DNA of 64,000 bases from Iodidimonas muriae (lineage in GTDB: Bacteria > Pseudomonadota > Alphaproteobacteria > Sphingomonadales > Rhodothalassiaceae). The DNA lies in the NCBI RefSeq assembly GCF_014647255.1, contig NZ_BMOV01000006.1, positions 62,001 to 126,000 of the forward strand. Direction: 5' to 3'. Under the pieces are notes generated by a model. That model had not been told where the DNA came from and ran no database searches. It saw nothing but the letters and a program-made list of their open reading frames with translations. Positions within the stretch are counted from its first letter, which is position 1. Each line of letters begins with the position of its first letter. Both the position numbers and the translations under genes were made by a program. This document shows positions 55,003 to 63,596 of the stretch, in pieces.

Positions 55003-57255
55003 CTAATCCTTGTATTTGTCCTTGATTGCCTGAGTCTCGCGCTCCAATTTGGTCCGTATCCGCGCCGTTTCATTGTTGAATTCGCGCAACATCTCCAGCC
55101 GTTTCGCGTCAGTACCCGCCTTTTGCATGTCCGCCTGAAAATTGACGTTCATGACGTTGATTTCGGCAAGGAAGGCGTCTGAAAGTGTCTTTATCTCGGC
55201 ATTCATTTTCGCGTAGCGCTCTGCAGTACTCAGTGTGCTTGTGGACGATTTGGCCGGTGCCGCCATGGGGGCTGCTTGACGGGCCTCGTCAGGTACCTGC
55301 TGCACCGGAACTTCTGTCGACTGTGCGGGTGATGCAGTTTGTGTCGGTTGTACTTGTTTCGTAACGCCAACCGCGGGAACTGATAGCACCCGCAAAGGCT
55401 GTCCGTTCAGATCGTCTTCTGCCAGGGCAATCAGATTCCGCTCAAAGCGGGCGACTTCCGGGCTGGTGCAATCGTAGTTATTCTTCATCTGTACCAGCCC
55501 CTGCAGCACCAGGCGCTGTGCTTTGTTGAGCAGGGGGGAGGTGCTGTCCTGTGCGCCGTAGTGAGAGCCGACCCGCTCCAGTAGTGGGAAAAACTCCGGA
55601 TTGATTGTGTATTCGGCCTCATAGGTTTGCCCGGGCTCATAGTCTGTGCTGCCGTCGAAATTGATGGTTTCGGTGCCGGATGTGGTATGCACGAAAGTGC
55701 GGGTCTTGGCACCTGATTTGAGGCACTGGGCTCCCCAGGCGGCGTAGGCGTACATGTACTTGTTAGCGGCACCAACAATGAGCCCGTCATCTGCTTCGAT
55801 CATACCGGAAAGCAGCTGTGTGATCGGATTCTCTGTCATGTTGACCTGGGCCATCTGACGGCTGAGCATCTCATTCACTTCCGCTCGCTGGAGCTGATCC
55901 ATCTCCTGTACCAAATCGCCACGGCCGTTGTAGATTGCGTTGAGGTAACGTCCGCCTGGCAACTCACAGAATGGTGCGTCGCTGCAGGCAGGCCCGAGAT
56001 GATTCGCGTTCAGATATTCCAGATGGGCTTGTGCCCGTTCGCTCAGATGTTGGTCGAGCAGCTTCAGGTAACCCTTGTCATTGCCGAACGCGGAAGCCTG
56101 AATAGGCCGGAACTGGAAAGACATGCGATCCCATGGGGTCTCGTCTCCTTCGCGGTAGTTTGAGACGCTGGCCGTCAGCGCGTCGCCGCAATACTCGTTG
56201 ACCACCTGCCTGGCCCGTTCGCCTAGCGCCTTGGCGTAGTTGCCGCCGAACGCCTGGTTTCGATCTTCGCTGGGTACCGTGTAGTAAGCGTCCATCCGCC
56301 GGTTCATGCACCAGTTGTCCTGGGCCGGATAGAGCGTGAGCTTCTGGCTCTTATAGAGAGCTTTGCGGGTGCGGATGAAAGTCTGCAGATCGTCTGCGGT
56401 GTCGAGGTCCAGATCAGCAAGCTGTTTGTGGAGCGAATCCGTGAACTTGACCCACTCAATACCCCAGAGCCGCTTGAACCCGGAAGGAGAAGGGGGGGAC
56501 AGGTAAAGCTCATCGCTGTGACCCTTCTCGCCGGCTTCAGCGCAGAATTTCCGAATCATCTGGACATTGGAATGGCCGCGGTTGATCACCATGGTGAACG
56601 AGCCCCAGAGTGCATAACCATCGCGGCTGGCTGTGCATTGGCCGTTCGGCCGCTCGCTGCCCAGTTCGTACCAGTGCCCGGAAATGGTGTGATGAGACAC
56701 CCGCGGTGGCGATGTGCCTTCCTGCATATGGCGCTCGATGTCTGTTCCAACCAGGTGGGATCTGAGCATTTTCCCGTAGATGGCTTCGAAGCGCCCGTCC
56801 TGGAATCGAACCAGCCCATTATGATAGCCCATTTCTGCCGGTAGATAACCTTGGGCGAGGGTGTCACGGACGAGATCACTGTACCAAAGCGCATTCTGTG
56901 CCACCCATCCTGCATTCCGGTGCATTTCGAATTGGTAGACCGGCCGTGGATTGGCCGGTCGTCCTGGCACATTCACTTGGATGATGTTTGCCTGCGGGCA
57001 TTGGCTGAGTACATGAGGTACCGCTCCGCGCACGTAGTCGGTTACCCGAGGCAGCATATTCTGTATTTCGGAATGCCCCGTGTAGCCGATCTCGATGCCA
57101 ACCCGCTCCGCGCAAGCACCTGACCAGTGTGTGGACCACGCCTCCGAAGTCGGCCCGTAACCGGTCTTAATAGCGGCTTCCGGGATAAAGACGGTACCTC
57201 GAGCACCACCGCCAGCGAGGAGCATGAGCAGACTTAGGATGATGCGAATAGACAC
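55003..57255 (-). CDS. Large secreted protein of unknown function, element cargo
   Basis: About 750 aa from GTG 57255, which has TGGAG 9 nt upstream and puts a signal peptide (SIRIILSLLMLLAGGGARG) at the N-terminus; the open frame runs back to 57405 but that extension is unlike a signal. The exported part carries ten cysteines, an even number that suggests disulphides. After about residue 640 comes a Pro/Gln/Ala-rich linker and a charged coiled-coil end (EMLREFNNETARIRTKLERE). Aromatic-rich stretches such as HRNAGWVAQNALWYSDLV recur. I do not recognise any enzymatic motif. It fills two thirds of the insertion. It ends in frame with the toxin remnant. Confidence 0.75.
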   Translation of the reverse strand: MSIRIILSLLMLLAGGGARGTVFIPEAAIKTGYGPTSEAWSTHWSGACAERVGIEIGYTGHSEIQNMLPRVTDYVRGAVPHVLSQCPQANIIQVNVPGRPANPRPVYQFEMHRNAGWVAQNALWYSDLVRDTLAQGYLPAEMGYHNGLVRFQDGRFEAIYGKMLRSHLVGTDIERHMQEGTSPPRVSHHTISGHWYELGSERPNGQCTASRDGYALWGSFTMVINRGHSNVQMIRKFCAEAGEKGHSDELYLSPPSPSGFKRLWGIEWVKFTDSLHKQLADLDLDTADDLQTFIRTRKALYKSQKLTLYPAQDNWCMNRRMDAYYTVPSEDRNQAFGGNYAKALGERARQVVNEYCGDALTASVSNYREGDETPWDRMSFQFRPIQASAFGNDKGYLKLLDQHLSERAQAHLEYLNANHLGPACSDAPFCELPGGRYLNAIYNGRGDLVQEMDQLQRAEVNEMLSRQMAQVNMTENPITQLLSGMIEADDGLIVGAANKYMYAYAAWGAQCLKSGAKTRTFVHTTSGTETINFDGSTDYEPGQTYEAEYTINPEFFPLLERVGSHYGAQDSTSPLLNKAQRLVLQGLVQMKNNYDCTSPEVARFERNLIALAEDDLNGQPLRVLSVPAVGVTKQVQPTQTASPAQSTEVPVQQVPDEARQAAPMAAPAKSSTSTLSTAERYAKMNAEIKTLSDAFLAEINVMNVNFQADMQKAGTDAKRLEMLREFNNETARIRTKLERETQAIKDKYKD

Positions 57256-57582
57256 GAATTTGGCTCCAGAGCGACTTGGGAAAGTGTCCAAATGTAGCAC
57301 GACGACTGTCGTAGGTAAAATTGTCAGCGGCTTGAGATGGTATAAAGTCGAACGCATACGGAGTAATGTGATGTATTGGACTGCACTAAATGCCCGATAA
57401 ATCATTTCGTTTTTCGCTGGGATAATTTGATCAGAGTCTCCGGTTATTACGCCAAGTCATTTTTATTGACAGTCCAGCACATTGGCCAGCAACATATCAA
57501 CGATATTAGACGACACCAGTTCATCCTCAGCTGCCGTTAGTGTGGATTTGGCTTATCAAAAGCGGCTGCATCACCCTGCGTT

Positions 57583-57774
57583 TCAACCTTTTGGATTTAT
57601 GCTCGGCAGATGATAATTGGCATCACCGCATCCTCGGCCAGCCAGTTTTTTAACATTCCAATGACAATGGTTATCAGCTATTTCCTTAAATGTAGTACGT
57701 AACGGGTCAGCAACATTTACGGGCAGTTTTCGAATAGCTTTAATTGTTTTCCTTCTGTAATGCGCTGTAAACAT
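57583..57774 (-). pseudogene. RelE-like toxin, C-terminally truncated
   Basis: The 63-residue frame starts MFTAHYRRKTIKAIRKLPVN and runs through WNVKKLAGRG, matching the first two thirds of RelE-family toxins. The expected next part (a strand such as YRLRVGDYRVIYE) is missing, and the frame ends soon after in unrelated residues. No ribosome binding site or antitoxin was found. The 180 bp between it and the cargo gene holds nothing recognisable. Confidence 0.5.
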
Positions 57775-57981
57775 ATGTAAAATTTAGTATTATGCTATTT
57801 TTATTCAGGTAGTAAATATTGCTGAGCGTTATTGGGTCGGGCAGCAAGGCGGCCTGCGAACTTCCGGGCAAGAAGGTGACCGGGTTTTGTGAGATTTTTT
57901 GAAGATGGTATTTTCCATGCTATCAGCCAAATATGAAATCATAAATCACTGAAAATACGGTGAAAAATTCACTCATTGACA

Positions 57982-57996
57982 ATCGAGTGGGAATGA
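57982..57996 (+). repeat. Right direct repeat (att site before panB)
   Basis: ATCGAGTGGGAATGA, identical to the end of guaA. The 207 bp to its left (57775-57981) is AT-rich and holds no gene that I can see. Confidence 0.88.
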
Positions 57997-58008
57997 CCCT
58001 CAAGGGTC
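57995..58008 (+). terminator. Short hairpin between right repeat and panB
   Basis: GACCC-TCAA-GGGTC starts inside the right direct repeat. In the uninterrupted chromosome it would lie directly at the guaA stop codon. No T-run follows, so it may be an attenuating or structural stem rather than a terminator. Confidence 0.35.
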
Positions 58009-58024
58009 GGTGAAAGGAGTTCTC

Positions 58025-58879
58025 ATGAGCGTTCAACCACCCTCGGAGACAACAGCATCCGCGCCCATAAAGCGTTTGACGGTGCCGAACTTGATCAAGC
58101 GTAAACAGGCCGGAGAGCCCTTGGTGACGCTGACGGCCTATACGGCCCCTATGGCCCGGCTTCTGGACCCCCATTGCGAGCTTTTGCTGGTGGGCGACAG
58201 CATGGGCATGGCGCTGTACGGCATGGACTCCACCTTGGGCGTAACCATCGACATGATTATCAATCATGGTCGGGCCGTGGTGCGTGGATCAAAGCGGGCT
58301 TTGGTGGCTCTGGATATGCCCTTTGGCAGCTTTGAAGCATCAAAGCAGGTGGCCTTCACCAATGCGGCCAGAATGTTAAGCGAAACCGGTGCGCAGGCGG
58401 TGAAGCTGGAAGGCGGCAAGGAAATGGCGGAAACTGTGCACTTTTTAGTGGAACGCGGTATTCCGGTGATCGGCCATGTGGGGCTTCGTCCGCAATCGGT
58501 GCATGTGATCGGGGGCTATGCCGCCCAAGGCCGCGATGAAGATGCGTGGGAACCGATTATCGAGGATGCCAAAGCCATCGAAGCGGCCGGTGCCTTTGCC
58601 ACTGTGGTGGAGGGAGTGGCGGAACCCTTGGCGGCCAAAATCACCGAAAGCGTGAACAATGTGGTGATCGGCATCGGGGCCTCGGCGGCCTGTGATGGCC
58701 AGATCCTTGTTACCGAAGATATGCTGGGGCTGTTCGATTGGGCGCCGCGTTTTGTAAAGCATTATGCAAGCCTTGGCCCCACCATATCGGATGCGGTGGC
58801 GCGTTATGCCGATGATGTACGGGCACGACGGTTTCCATCAACTGACGAGACGTATAAAATGCGGCGTCCGAAAAAATAA
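58025..58879 (+). CDS. panB: 3-methyl-2-oxobutanoate hydroxymethyltransferase
   Basis: PanB makes ketopantoate in pantothenate synthesis. The 284-aa protein has the metal and substrate motifs [28 protein letters not shown] and [18 protein letters not shown] 58025 has AAAGGAG 5 nt upstream; a start at 58010 would overlap that site. The gene begins 28 bp after the right repeat of the insertion, so it may have lost a promoter shared with guaA. Confidence 0.96.
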   Translation: MSVQPPSETTASAPIKRLTVPNLIKRKQAGEPLVTLTAYTAPMARLLDPHCELLLVGDSMGMALYGMDSTLGVTIDMIINHGRAVVRGSKRALVALDMPFGSFEASKQVAFTNAARMLSETGAQAVKLEGGKEMAETVHFLVERGIPVIGHVGLRPQSVHVIGGYAAQGRDEDAWEPIIEDAKAIEAAGAFATVVEGVAEPLAAKITESVNNVVIGIGASAACDGQILVTEDMLGLFDWAPRFVKHYASLGPTISDAVARYADDVRARRFPSTDETYKMRRPKK

Positions 58880-59014
58880 AGATAACCGGCGCGCCATCGC
58901 TGTGAATGTGATGGATTGCCTTTTGCGCTGGCGATATGGGGTGCTATGTGTTAGCGCCATGCAGATAAGACATGCAGGATAGACCGTCAGCAATCTGAAG
59001 GAGTGACGACAATC

Positions 59015-59731
59015 GTGGCTGAAGAATCCGATAGCATTTTTCGTGAAGTCGATGAAGACGTGCGCCGCGACCAGATGTTGGCGCTATGGCGCCGGCATGG
59101 GGTTTCCTTCGTTTCCGCTACGGTGGTTGTGTTGCTGGCCGCCGTTGGTTGGCAAATATGGACCGATATGCGCGAATCTTCGCTGAATGATCTGTCGGAC
59201 CGTTATGCCGCGGCACAAGAAGCCGCCGCAGGGGAAACGCCTGAGACTGCGGCCGGTCTTTATGCGCAATTGGCGAAAGATCTGGATGGCGGCTATGGTC
59301 TTTTGGCTGGTTTGCGCCAAGGGGCGACACTTTTGGAAGACGGCGATGCTGCCGCTGCAGCAGCAGCTTATGATCGGGTTGTTGCAAAGGCCGGTGACAG
59401 CCGCGTCAAAGCCTTTGCCGGTTATCTGGCAGCCTCGGCCAAGGTGAAAGCGGGCGATGCGGATGGTGCCATTGCCCAATTGCAGGGGCTCGCGCTTCCC
59501 AGTGAGCCGCTTTACTACAGCGCCACCGAGCTTTTGGCGGCAATCTATACCGCACAAGGTGATATCGAGGAAGCACGTAGCCGTTTCGGTGCCTTGGTCG
59601 AAGACCCTGCGGCTCCCGCGGCTTTGGTGGCGCGGGCGCGCGATATGTTGGCGCTGTTTGATGCGGAGTCCCCCGGTGTGGATGCCGATAACAGCGTAGG
59701 TGAGACTGAAAGCGGGAGCGCAGCACAGTGA
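59015..59731 (+). CDS. YfgM-like membrane-anchored TPR protein
   Basis: The 238-aa protein has a charged N-terminus (SIFREVDEDVRRDQMLALWRRHG), one membrane helix (FVSATVVVLLAAVGWQIW) and a periplasmic TPR domain, the YfgM layout. In E. coli YfgM is an accessory of the SecYEG translocon. A GTG start at 59015 follows GGAG at 11 nt. It overlaps bamB by 4 bases (GTGA), and the order yfgM-bamB-der is conserved. Confidence 0.88.
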   Translation: MAEESDSIFREVDEDVRRDQMLALWRRHGVSFVSATVVVLLAAVGWQIWTDMRESSLNDLSDRYAAAQEAAAGETPETAAGLYAQLAKDLDGGYGLLAGLRQGATLLEDGDAAAAAAAYDRVVAKAGDSRVKAFAGYLAASAKVKAGDADGAIAQLQGLALPSEPLYYSATELLAAIYTAQGDIEEARSRFGALVEDPAAPAALVARARDMLALFDAESPGVDADNSVGETESGSAAQ

Positions 59732-61077
59732 GCATGCGGCGGAGATTTCTGCTTGCCGTTCCGGCTATGGCGGCGGCTGTTCTGGCTGGATGTTCCAGTG
59801 GTGAAGATATCAGCGAGCCTGATGTGGGCGGCGGCTATGATGCCGATAACCGCGAACGGATTGCCGTTTTGACATTCGAACAGGAACTGGCGGCTGATCC
59901 GGCCATTGCCGATGTTCGAGTGATCTTGCCGCGCCCTTATAGGAACAAAAACTGGCCGCAATCGGGCGGCACAGCGGCCAATACGGCGCAGCATCTTGAA
60001 ATCGCTCCCACCTTGAAACGGGCGTGGCGTACCAGCATCGGGCGCGGGTCAGATATTCTCACACGGCTGGATATGGAGCCGGTGGTTGAAGATGGCACCG
60101 TGTTTGCCATTGATACGCGGGGCTTGGTGTCTGCCATCGATACGGAAACAGGGCGCAAACGCTGGCAGGTGCGGCTGGAACGGAAAAAAGAGAAAAAGGC
60201 GCTGGCTTTCGGCGGTGGTTTGGCCGTGCAGGGCGGTGTTTTATATGTGGCCACGGGGTATGGCTTTCTCTCGGCACTGGATACGGATACGGGACGCGAG
60301 ATCTGGCGGCATGACGGCATTGTGCCTTTGCGCGGCGCACCAAGCATTTCCGAGGGGCGGATTTTCACTCTGACCCAAGACAATCAGCTTTTGGCGCTCA
60401 ATGCAAAAGACGGCAGCCTGATCTGGACCCAATCGGGCTTACCGGAAGATGCCGGGCTTTTGGGAGCGGCTTCGCCTGCTGTGGCGGGGGACACGGTGGT
60501 CGCTGCGATGTCTTCGGGTGAATTGATGGCTATGCGCGTCGAAAATGGGCGCTTGGCCTGGCAAGATACATTGTCGCGCACCCGCCGCTTGACGCCCCTT
60601 GCCACCTTGGCCGATATCGACGGAAATCCGGTGATTTCGCGCAATCGGGTATACGCTGTGGGGCATGCGGGCCGTATGGTGGCCATTGATATGCGTAGTG
60701 GCGAGCGAGTGTGGGAAAGTAATGTGCCGTCCGTCCATACCCCTTGGATTGGCGGCGATTATCTTTATGTACTGAGTGTCGATGCGGAAATCGCAGCAAT
60801 TTCTGTCGCTGATGGTCGGGTGCGTTGGGTGACACGGTTGCAGCGCTTTAAAGACCCCGAAGACCGGGATACCCCTTTGTCATGGACTGGCCCTGTCCTG
60901 GCTGGTGACCGCTTGATCATTGCCTCGTCCCATGGCTATGTCTTGTCCATATCGCCTTATACGGGCGACTTCCTTGGGGCAGAGAAACTGCCTGATGGCG
61001 CACTGGCATCGCCGGTGGTTGCCGATGGTACCGTATATTTTCTGACTGAGGGTGCGGACCTCGTCGCATATCGCTGA
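59728..61077 (+). CDS. bamB: Outer membrane assembly lipoprotein BamB
   Basis: BamB is a beta-propeller scaffold of the BAM complex that inserts outer membrane proteins. The 449-aa protein has a lipobox (LAGC at about residues 19-22) and PQQ-like propeller repeats such as GLVSAIDTETGRKRWQV, GFLSALDTDTGREIWR and GRMVAIDMRSGERVWE. The start is GTG 59728 or ATG 59734. der follows after 12 bp. Confidence 0.93.
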   Translation: MSMRRRFLLAVPAMAAAVLAGCSSGEDISEPDVGGGYDADNRERIAVLTFEQELAADPAIADVRVILPRPYRNKNWPQSGGTAANTAQHLEIAPTLKRAWRTSIGRGSDILTRLDMEPVVEDGTVFAIDTRGLVSAIDTETGRKRWQVRLERKKEKKALAFGGGLAVQGGVLYVATGYGFLSALDTDTGREIWRHDGIVPLRGAPSISEGRIFTLTQDNQLLALNAKDGSLIWTQSGLPEDAGLLGAASPAVAGDTVVAAMSSGELMAMRVENGRLAWQDTLSRTRRLTPLATLADIDGNPVISRNRVYAVGHAGRMVAIDMRSGERVWESNVPSVHTPWIGGDYLYVLSVDAEIAAISVADGRVRWVTRLQRFKDPEDRDTPLSWTGPVLAGDRLIIASSHGYVLSISPYTGDFLGAEKLPDGALASPVVADGTVYFLTEGADLVAYR

Positions 61078-61089
61078 TAGGAAAAAGGC

Positions 61090-62580
61090 GTGTCGAAACA
61101 TGCTCTAACGATAGCCATCATTGGGCGCCCCAATGTGGGGAAGTCGACTCTGTTCAATCGCTTGGTGGGCAGACGCCTTGCCCTTGTGGACGATACCCCC
61201 GGTGTTACGCGGGATCGCCGTGCAGGTATTGGCCGCTTGGCGGATCTTACCTTCCATATTGTTGATACGGCTGGTCTTGAGGAAGGCGATTCTGAAAGCC
61301 TTGCCGGGCGCATGCGGTTGCAAACGGAATCCGCTCTAAACGGGGCAACGATGGTGCTGTTCATGGTGGATGCCCGTTCTGGCATTACCCCGATGGACCG
61401 GCATTTTGCCAGTTGGCTGCGGGTGCAAAAAATTCCGGTGGTGTTGGTTGCCAACAAGGCCGAAGGCACGCGCGGGATGGAAGGCGCCTATGAAGCCTAT
61501 TCGCTGGGTTTTGGTGATCCGGTGGCCTTGTCTGCGGAACATGCGGAAGGCTTGGGCGATCTGTACGAATCCATTACGGAAACGGCGCGCATTTTGGGCG
61601 TGGATCCTCGCGCCGAGATTGAAGAAGAAAAGCCCGACGAAGACGAGACTCTGGATGGGCCGCAAGAAGGCGATCTGGATTACGACTTTGAAGACCCTGA
61701 AGAAGAACCGGAATTCACCGACGACCGGCCATTGCGCTTGGCCGTGGTGGGGCGGCCCAATGCGGGAAAATCCACGCTTATCAACCATCTGGTGGGTGAA
61801 GAGCGGCTGATCACCGGGCCGGAAGCGGGCCTGACGCGGGATTCCATTTCCGTTGATTGGGATTATGACGATATTCCTGTGCGCTTGTTTGATACGGCCG
61901 GATTGCGCCGCCGCGCCCGTGTGCAGGAAAAGCTGGAAAAACTGTCCGTTGCCGATACATTGCGGGCAGTGCGCTTTGCCGAAGTCGTGGTGCTGATGGT
62001 GGATGCCGATCGCGGCGTTGATAAGCAGGATATCAAGATCGCGTCTTTGGTGGTCAATGAAGGCCGGGCTTTGGTGATTGCCCTTAACAAGTGGGACACT
62101 GTAGACGACCGTCTAAGCGCCCAACGGGCTGTAAATGACGTGCTTACCCGATCTTTGCCGCAATTGAAGGGCGTGACCACGGTGCCTATTTCCGCCCTTA
62201 CCGGCCAAGGAACAGACCGCATCATGCCGTCTGTTCTGGCCGCTTATGAATTGTGGAATTCGCGCATCCGCACAGCAGAATTCAATCGCTGGCTTTCCGC
62301 TGTAACGGAAGCGCATCCGCCGCCTGCTGTGCAGGGTCGGGCAACGCGCATGCGTTATGGGGCGCAGATCAAATCCCGTCCGCCCACCTTTACCATTTTC
62401 ACGAACCATCCGCGGGGCGTTCCCGATAGCTATATGCGGTATCTGGAAAATGAAATGCGGCGCGATTTCTCATTGGCCGGAGTGCCTTTGCGCTTGTATC
62501 TGCGTGCGTCCAAAAATCCTTATGTGGACGGGCGGAAAACCAAAAAGCAACGCCTGACGGAACGCAATAACCGCCGTTAA
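61090..62580 (+). CDS. der: Ribosome biogenesis GTPase Der (EngA)
   Basis: Der helps mature the 50S subunit. The 496-aa protein has two G domains, with P-loops GRPNVGKSTLFNRL and GRPNAGKSTLINHL and NKxD motifs in NKAEG and NKWDT, joined by an acidic linker (DEDETLDGPQEGDLDYDFED), and a C-terminal KH-like domain. The GTG start has AAAAAGG upstream. Confidence 0.97.
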   Translation: MSKHALTIAIIGRPNVGKSTLFNRLVGRRLALVDDTPGVTRDRRAGIGRLADLTFHIVDTAGLEEGDSESLAGRMRLQTESALNGATMVLFMVDARSGITPMDRHFASWLRVQKIPVVLVANKAEGTRGMEGAYEAYSLGFGDPVALSAEHAEGLGDLYESITETARILGVDPRAEIEEEKPDEDETLDGPQEGDLDYDFEDPEEEPEFTDDRPLRLAVVGRPNAGKSTLINHLVGEERLITGPEAGLTRDSISVDWDYDDIPVRLFDTAGLRRRARVQEKLEKLSVADTLRAVRFAEVVVLMVDADRGVDKQDIKIASLVVNEGRALVIALNKWDTVDDRLSAQRAVNDVLTRSLPQLKGVTTVPISALTGQGTDRIMPSVLAAYELWNSRIRTAEFNRWLSAVTEAHPPPAVQGRATRMRYGAQIKSRPPTFTIFTNHPRGVPDSYMRYLENEMRRDFSLAGVPLRLYLRASKNPYVDGRKTKKQRLTERNNRR

Positions 62581-62605
62581 GGGCCGCAAGACAATCCTGT
62601 GGGTG

Positions 62606-63397
62606 TTATTTTCCGGTAAATGTGGCCGCGCTTTTGGTGAGAAAAGCGCGGACGCCTTCCATGAAATCCTGCGTAAAGCCCAGACGTTTTTGCGTTTCGG
62701 CTTCCAGTTCCAATTGATCGTCCAGCCCGTTTTCAAGCGAGGCCCGCACAAGCGCCCGAATACCGCCATAAGCAATGGTCGGGCCCGTGGCCAAGCCTTG
62801 CGCCAGTGTGTCCACCTCGGCCATAAGGTGATCGTCTTCAACGGCTTTGTGGATCAGACCCCAGTTTTGGGCTTTGGTGGCGGGTAATTTCTCCCCCAGC
62901 ATCATCAAACGGCGGGCGCGGGCAGGGCCGATAAGGCGCGGCAAAAACCAACTGGCTCCGGCATCGGGGGCAAGGCCGATATTCACAAAGGCTTGCAAAA
63001 AATAGGCAGATCGGGCGGCCAGAACAAAATCCGCACAAAGGGCAAGGCTCATGCCTGCCCCTGCAGCCGGGCCATTGACTGCCGCAATCACCGGGATGGG
63101 AAGGGCCATCAGCTTTTTCACAACAGGATTATAACGTTCTCGTAAGCTGATCGACAGGTCGGGCATGCCCGATCCGTTTGTTGGTTTTTCGCTTAGATCG
63201 GCGCCAGAGGAAAAGGCACGCCCCGCCCCTGTGATAATCAAACAGCGCGTTGCCTGGCTGTCAGAAGAAAGATCGTCCAAAGCCGTTGCAAGTTCGGCCA
63301 ATAAATCGGCGGACAATGCATTTAACCGTTCGGGCCGGTTCAATGTCAGCCGTGCAATCGGACCCTCTTTCTCAAGAGATATGGAACGGTATGACAT
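62606..63397 (-). CDS. Enoyl-CoA hydratase/isomerase family protein, PaaG-like
   Basis: The 263-aa crotonase-fold protein has oxyanion-hole motifs GAGRAFSSGADLS and NGPAAGAGMSLALCADF. Its second catalytic region reads GLAPDAGASWFLPRLIG, with aspartate where classical hydratases have glutamate; this is the pattern of PaaG-type isomerases. It may act in phenylacetate or fatty-acid breakdown. No paa genes lie nearby. Confidence 0.88.
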   Translation of the reverse strand: MSYRSISLEKEGPIARLTLNRPERLNALSADLLAELATALDDLSSDSQATRCLIITGAGRAFSSGADLSEKPTNGSGMPDLSISLRERYNPVVKKLMALPIPVIAAVNGPAAGAGMSLALCADFVLAARSAYFLQAFVNIGLAPDAGASWFLPRLIGPARARRLMMLGEKLPATKAQNWGLIHKAVEDDHLMAEVDTLAQGLATGPTIAYGGIRALVRASLENGLDDQLELEAETQKRLGFTQDFMEGVRAFLTKSAATFTGK

Positions 63398-63533
63398 GAA
63401 AGCCCCCTATGCGGTGTTATGACCGGTTCAGGCTAGTGCCGGGGGGCGTATGAGAAAAGCACAAACCGGCAAGGGACGGTTTGCTTCGCTCCGATATATG
63501 TTTCGGGGCAGGTCTTTACCCGTTTCGCACCAT

Positions 63534-63563
63534 AAAAAATTGGCGACGCCGAAGCATCGCCAA
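63534..63563 (-). terminator. Terminator of the helicase-like gene
   Basis: On the minus strand TTGGCGATGC and GCGTCGCCAA pair (one G-T) around TTCG and are followed by TTTTTT, 34 bp after the stop of the gene at 63597. Confidence 0.88.
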
Positions 63564-63596
63564 TCCAAGCCTGCGCGGGATCAGGATAGATGTAGG

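Larger units (their letters stand above)
54534..57996. mobile_element. Mini integrative element inserted at the 3' end of guaA
   Basis: An exact 15-bp direct repeat, ATCGAGTGGGAATGA, occurs at 54534-54548 (last codons and stop of guaA) and at 57982-57996, giving a 3,448-bp unit. The 3' end of guaA is a known integration hotspot for genomic islands. All recognisable content is on the minus strand: a RelE-like fragment, a large secreted-protein gene and a ParE-type remnant. None has a counterpart in the core functions around it. No integrase, excisionase or relaxase gene is present, so the unit is non-autonomous or a deletion remnant. Removing it would leave guaA and panB 28 bp apart. Confidence 0.8.

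Noticed and set aside
55003-57405. ATG-less start at 57405 for the large cargo gene
   Set aside because: The added 50 residues would bury the signal peptide, and the GTG at 57255 has a ribosome binding site at a good distance.
54549-57981. Integrase or other recombinase gene inside the guaA insertion
   Set aside because: Both strands were read for tyrosine (R-H-R-Y) and serine recombinase features and none was found; the large gene has no such motif.
57775-57981. Integron attC site near the toxin fragment
   Set aside because: GCGTTAT occurs near 57830 but no matching inverse core and no long imperfect stem was found, so a cassette array is not supported.
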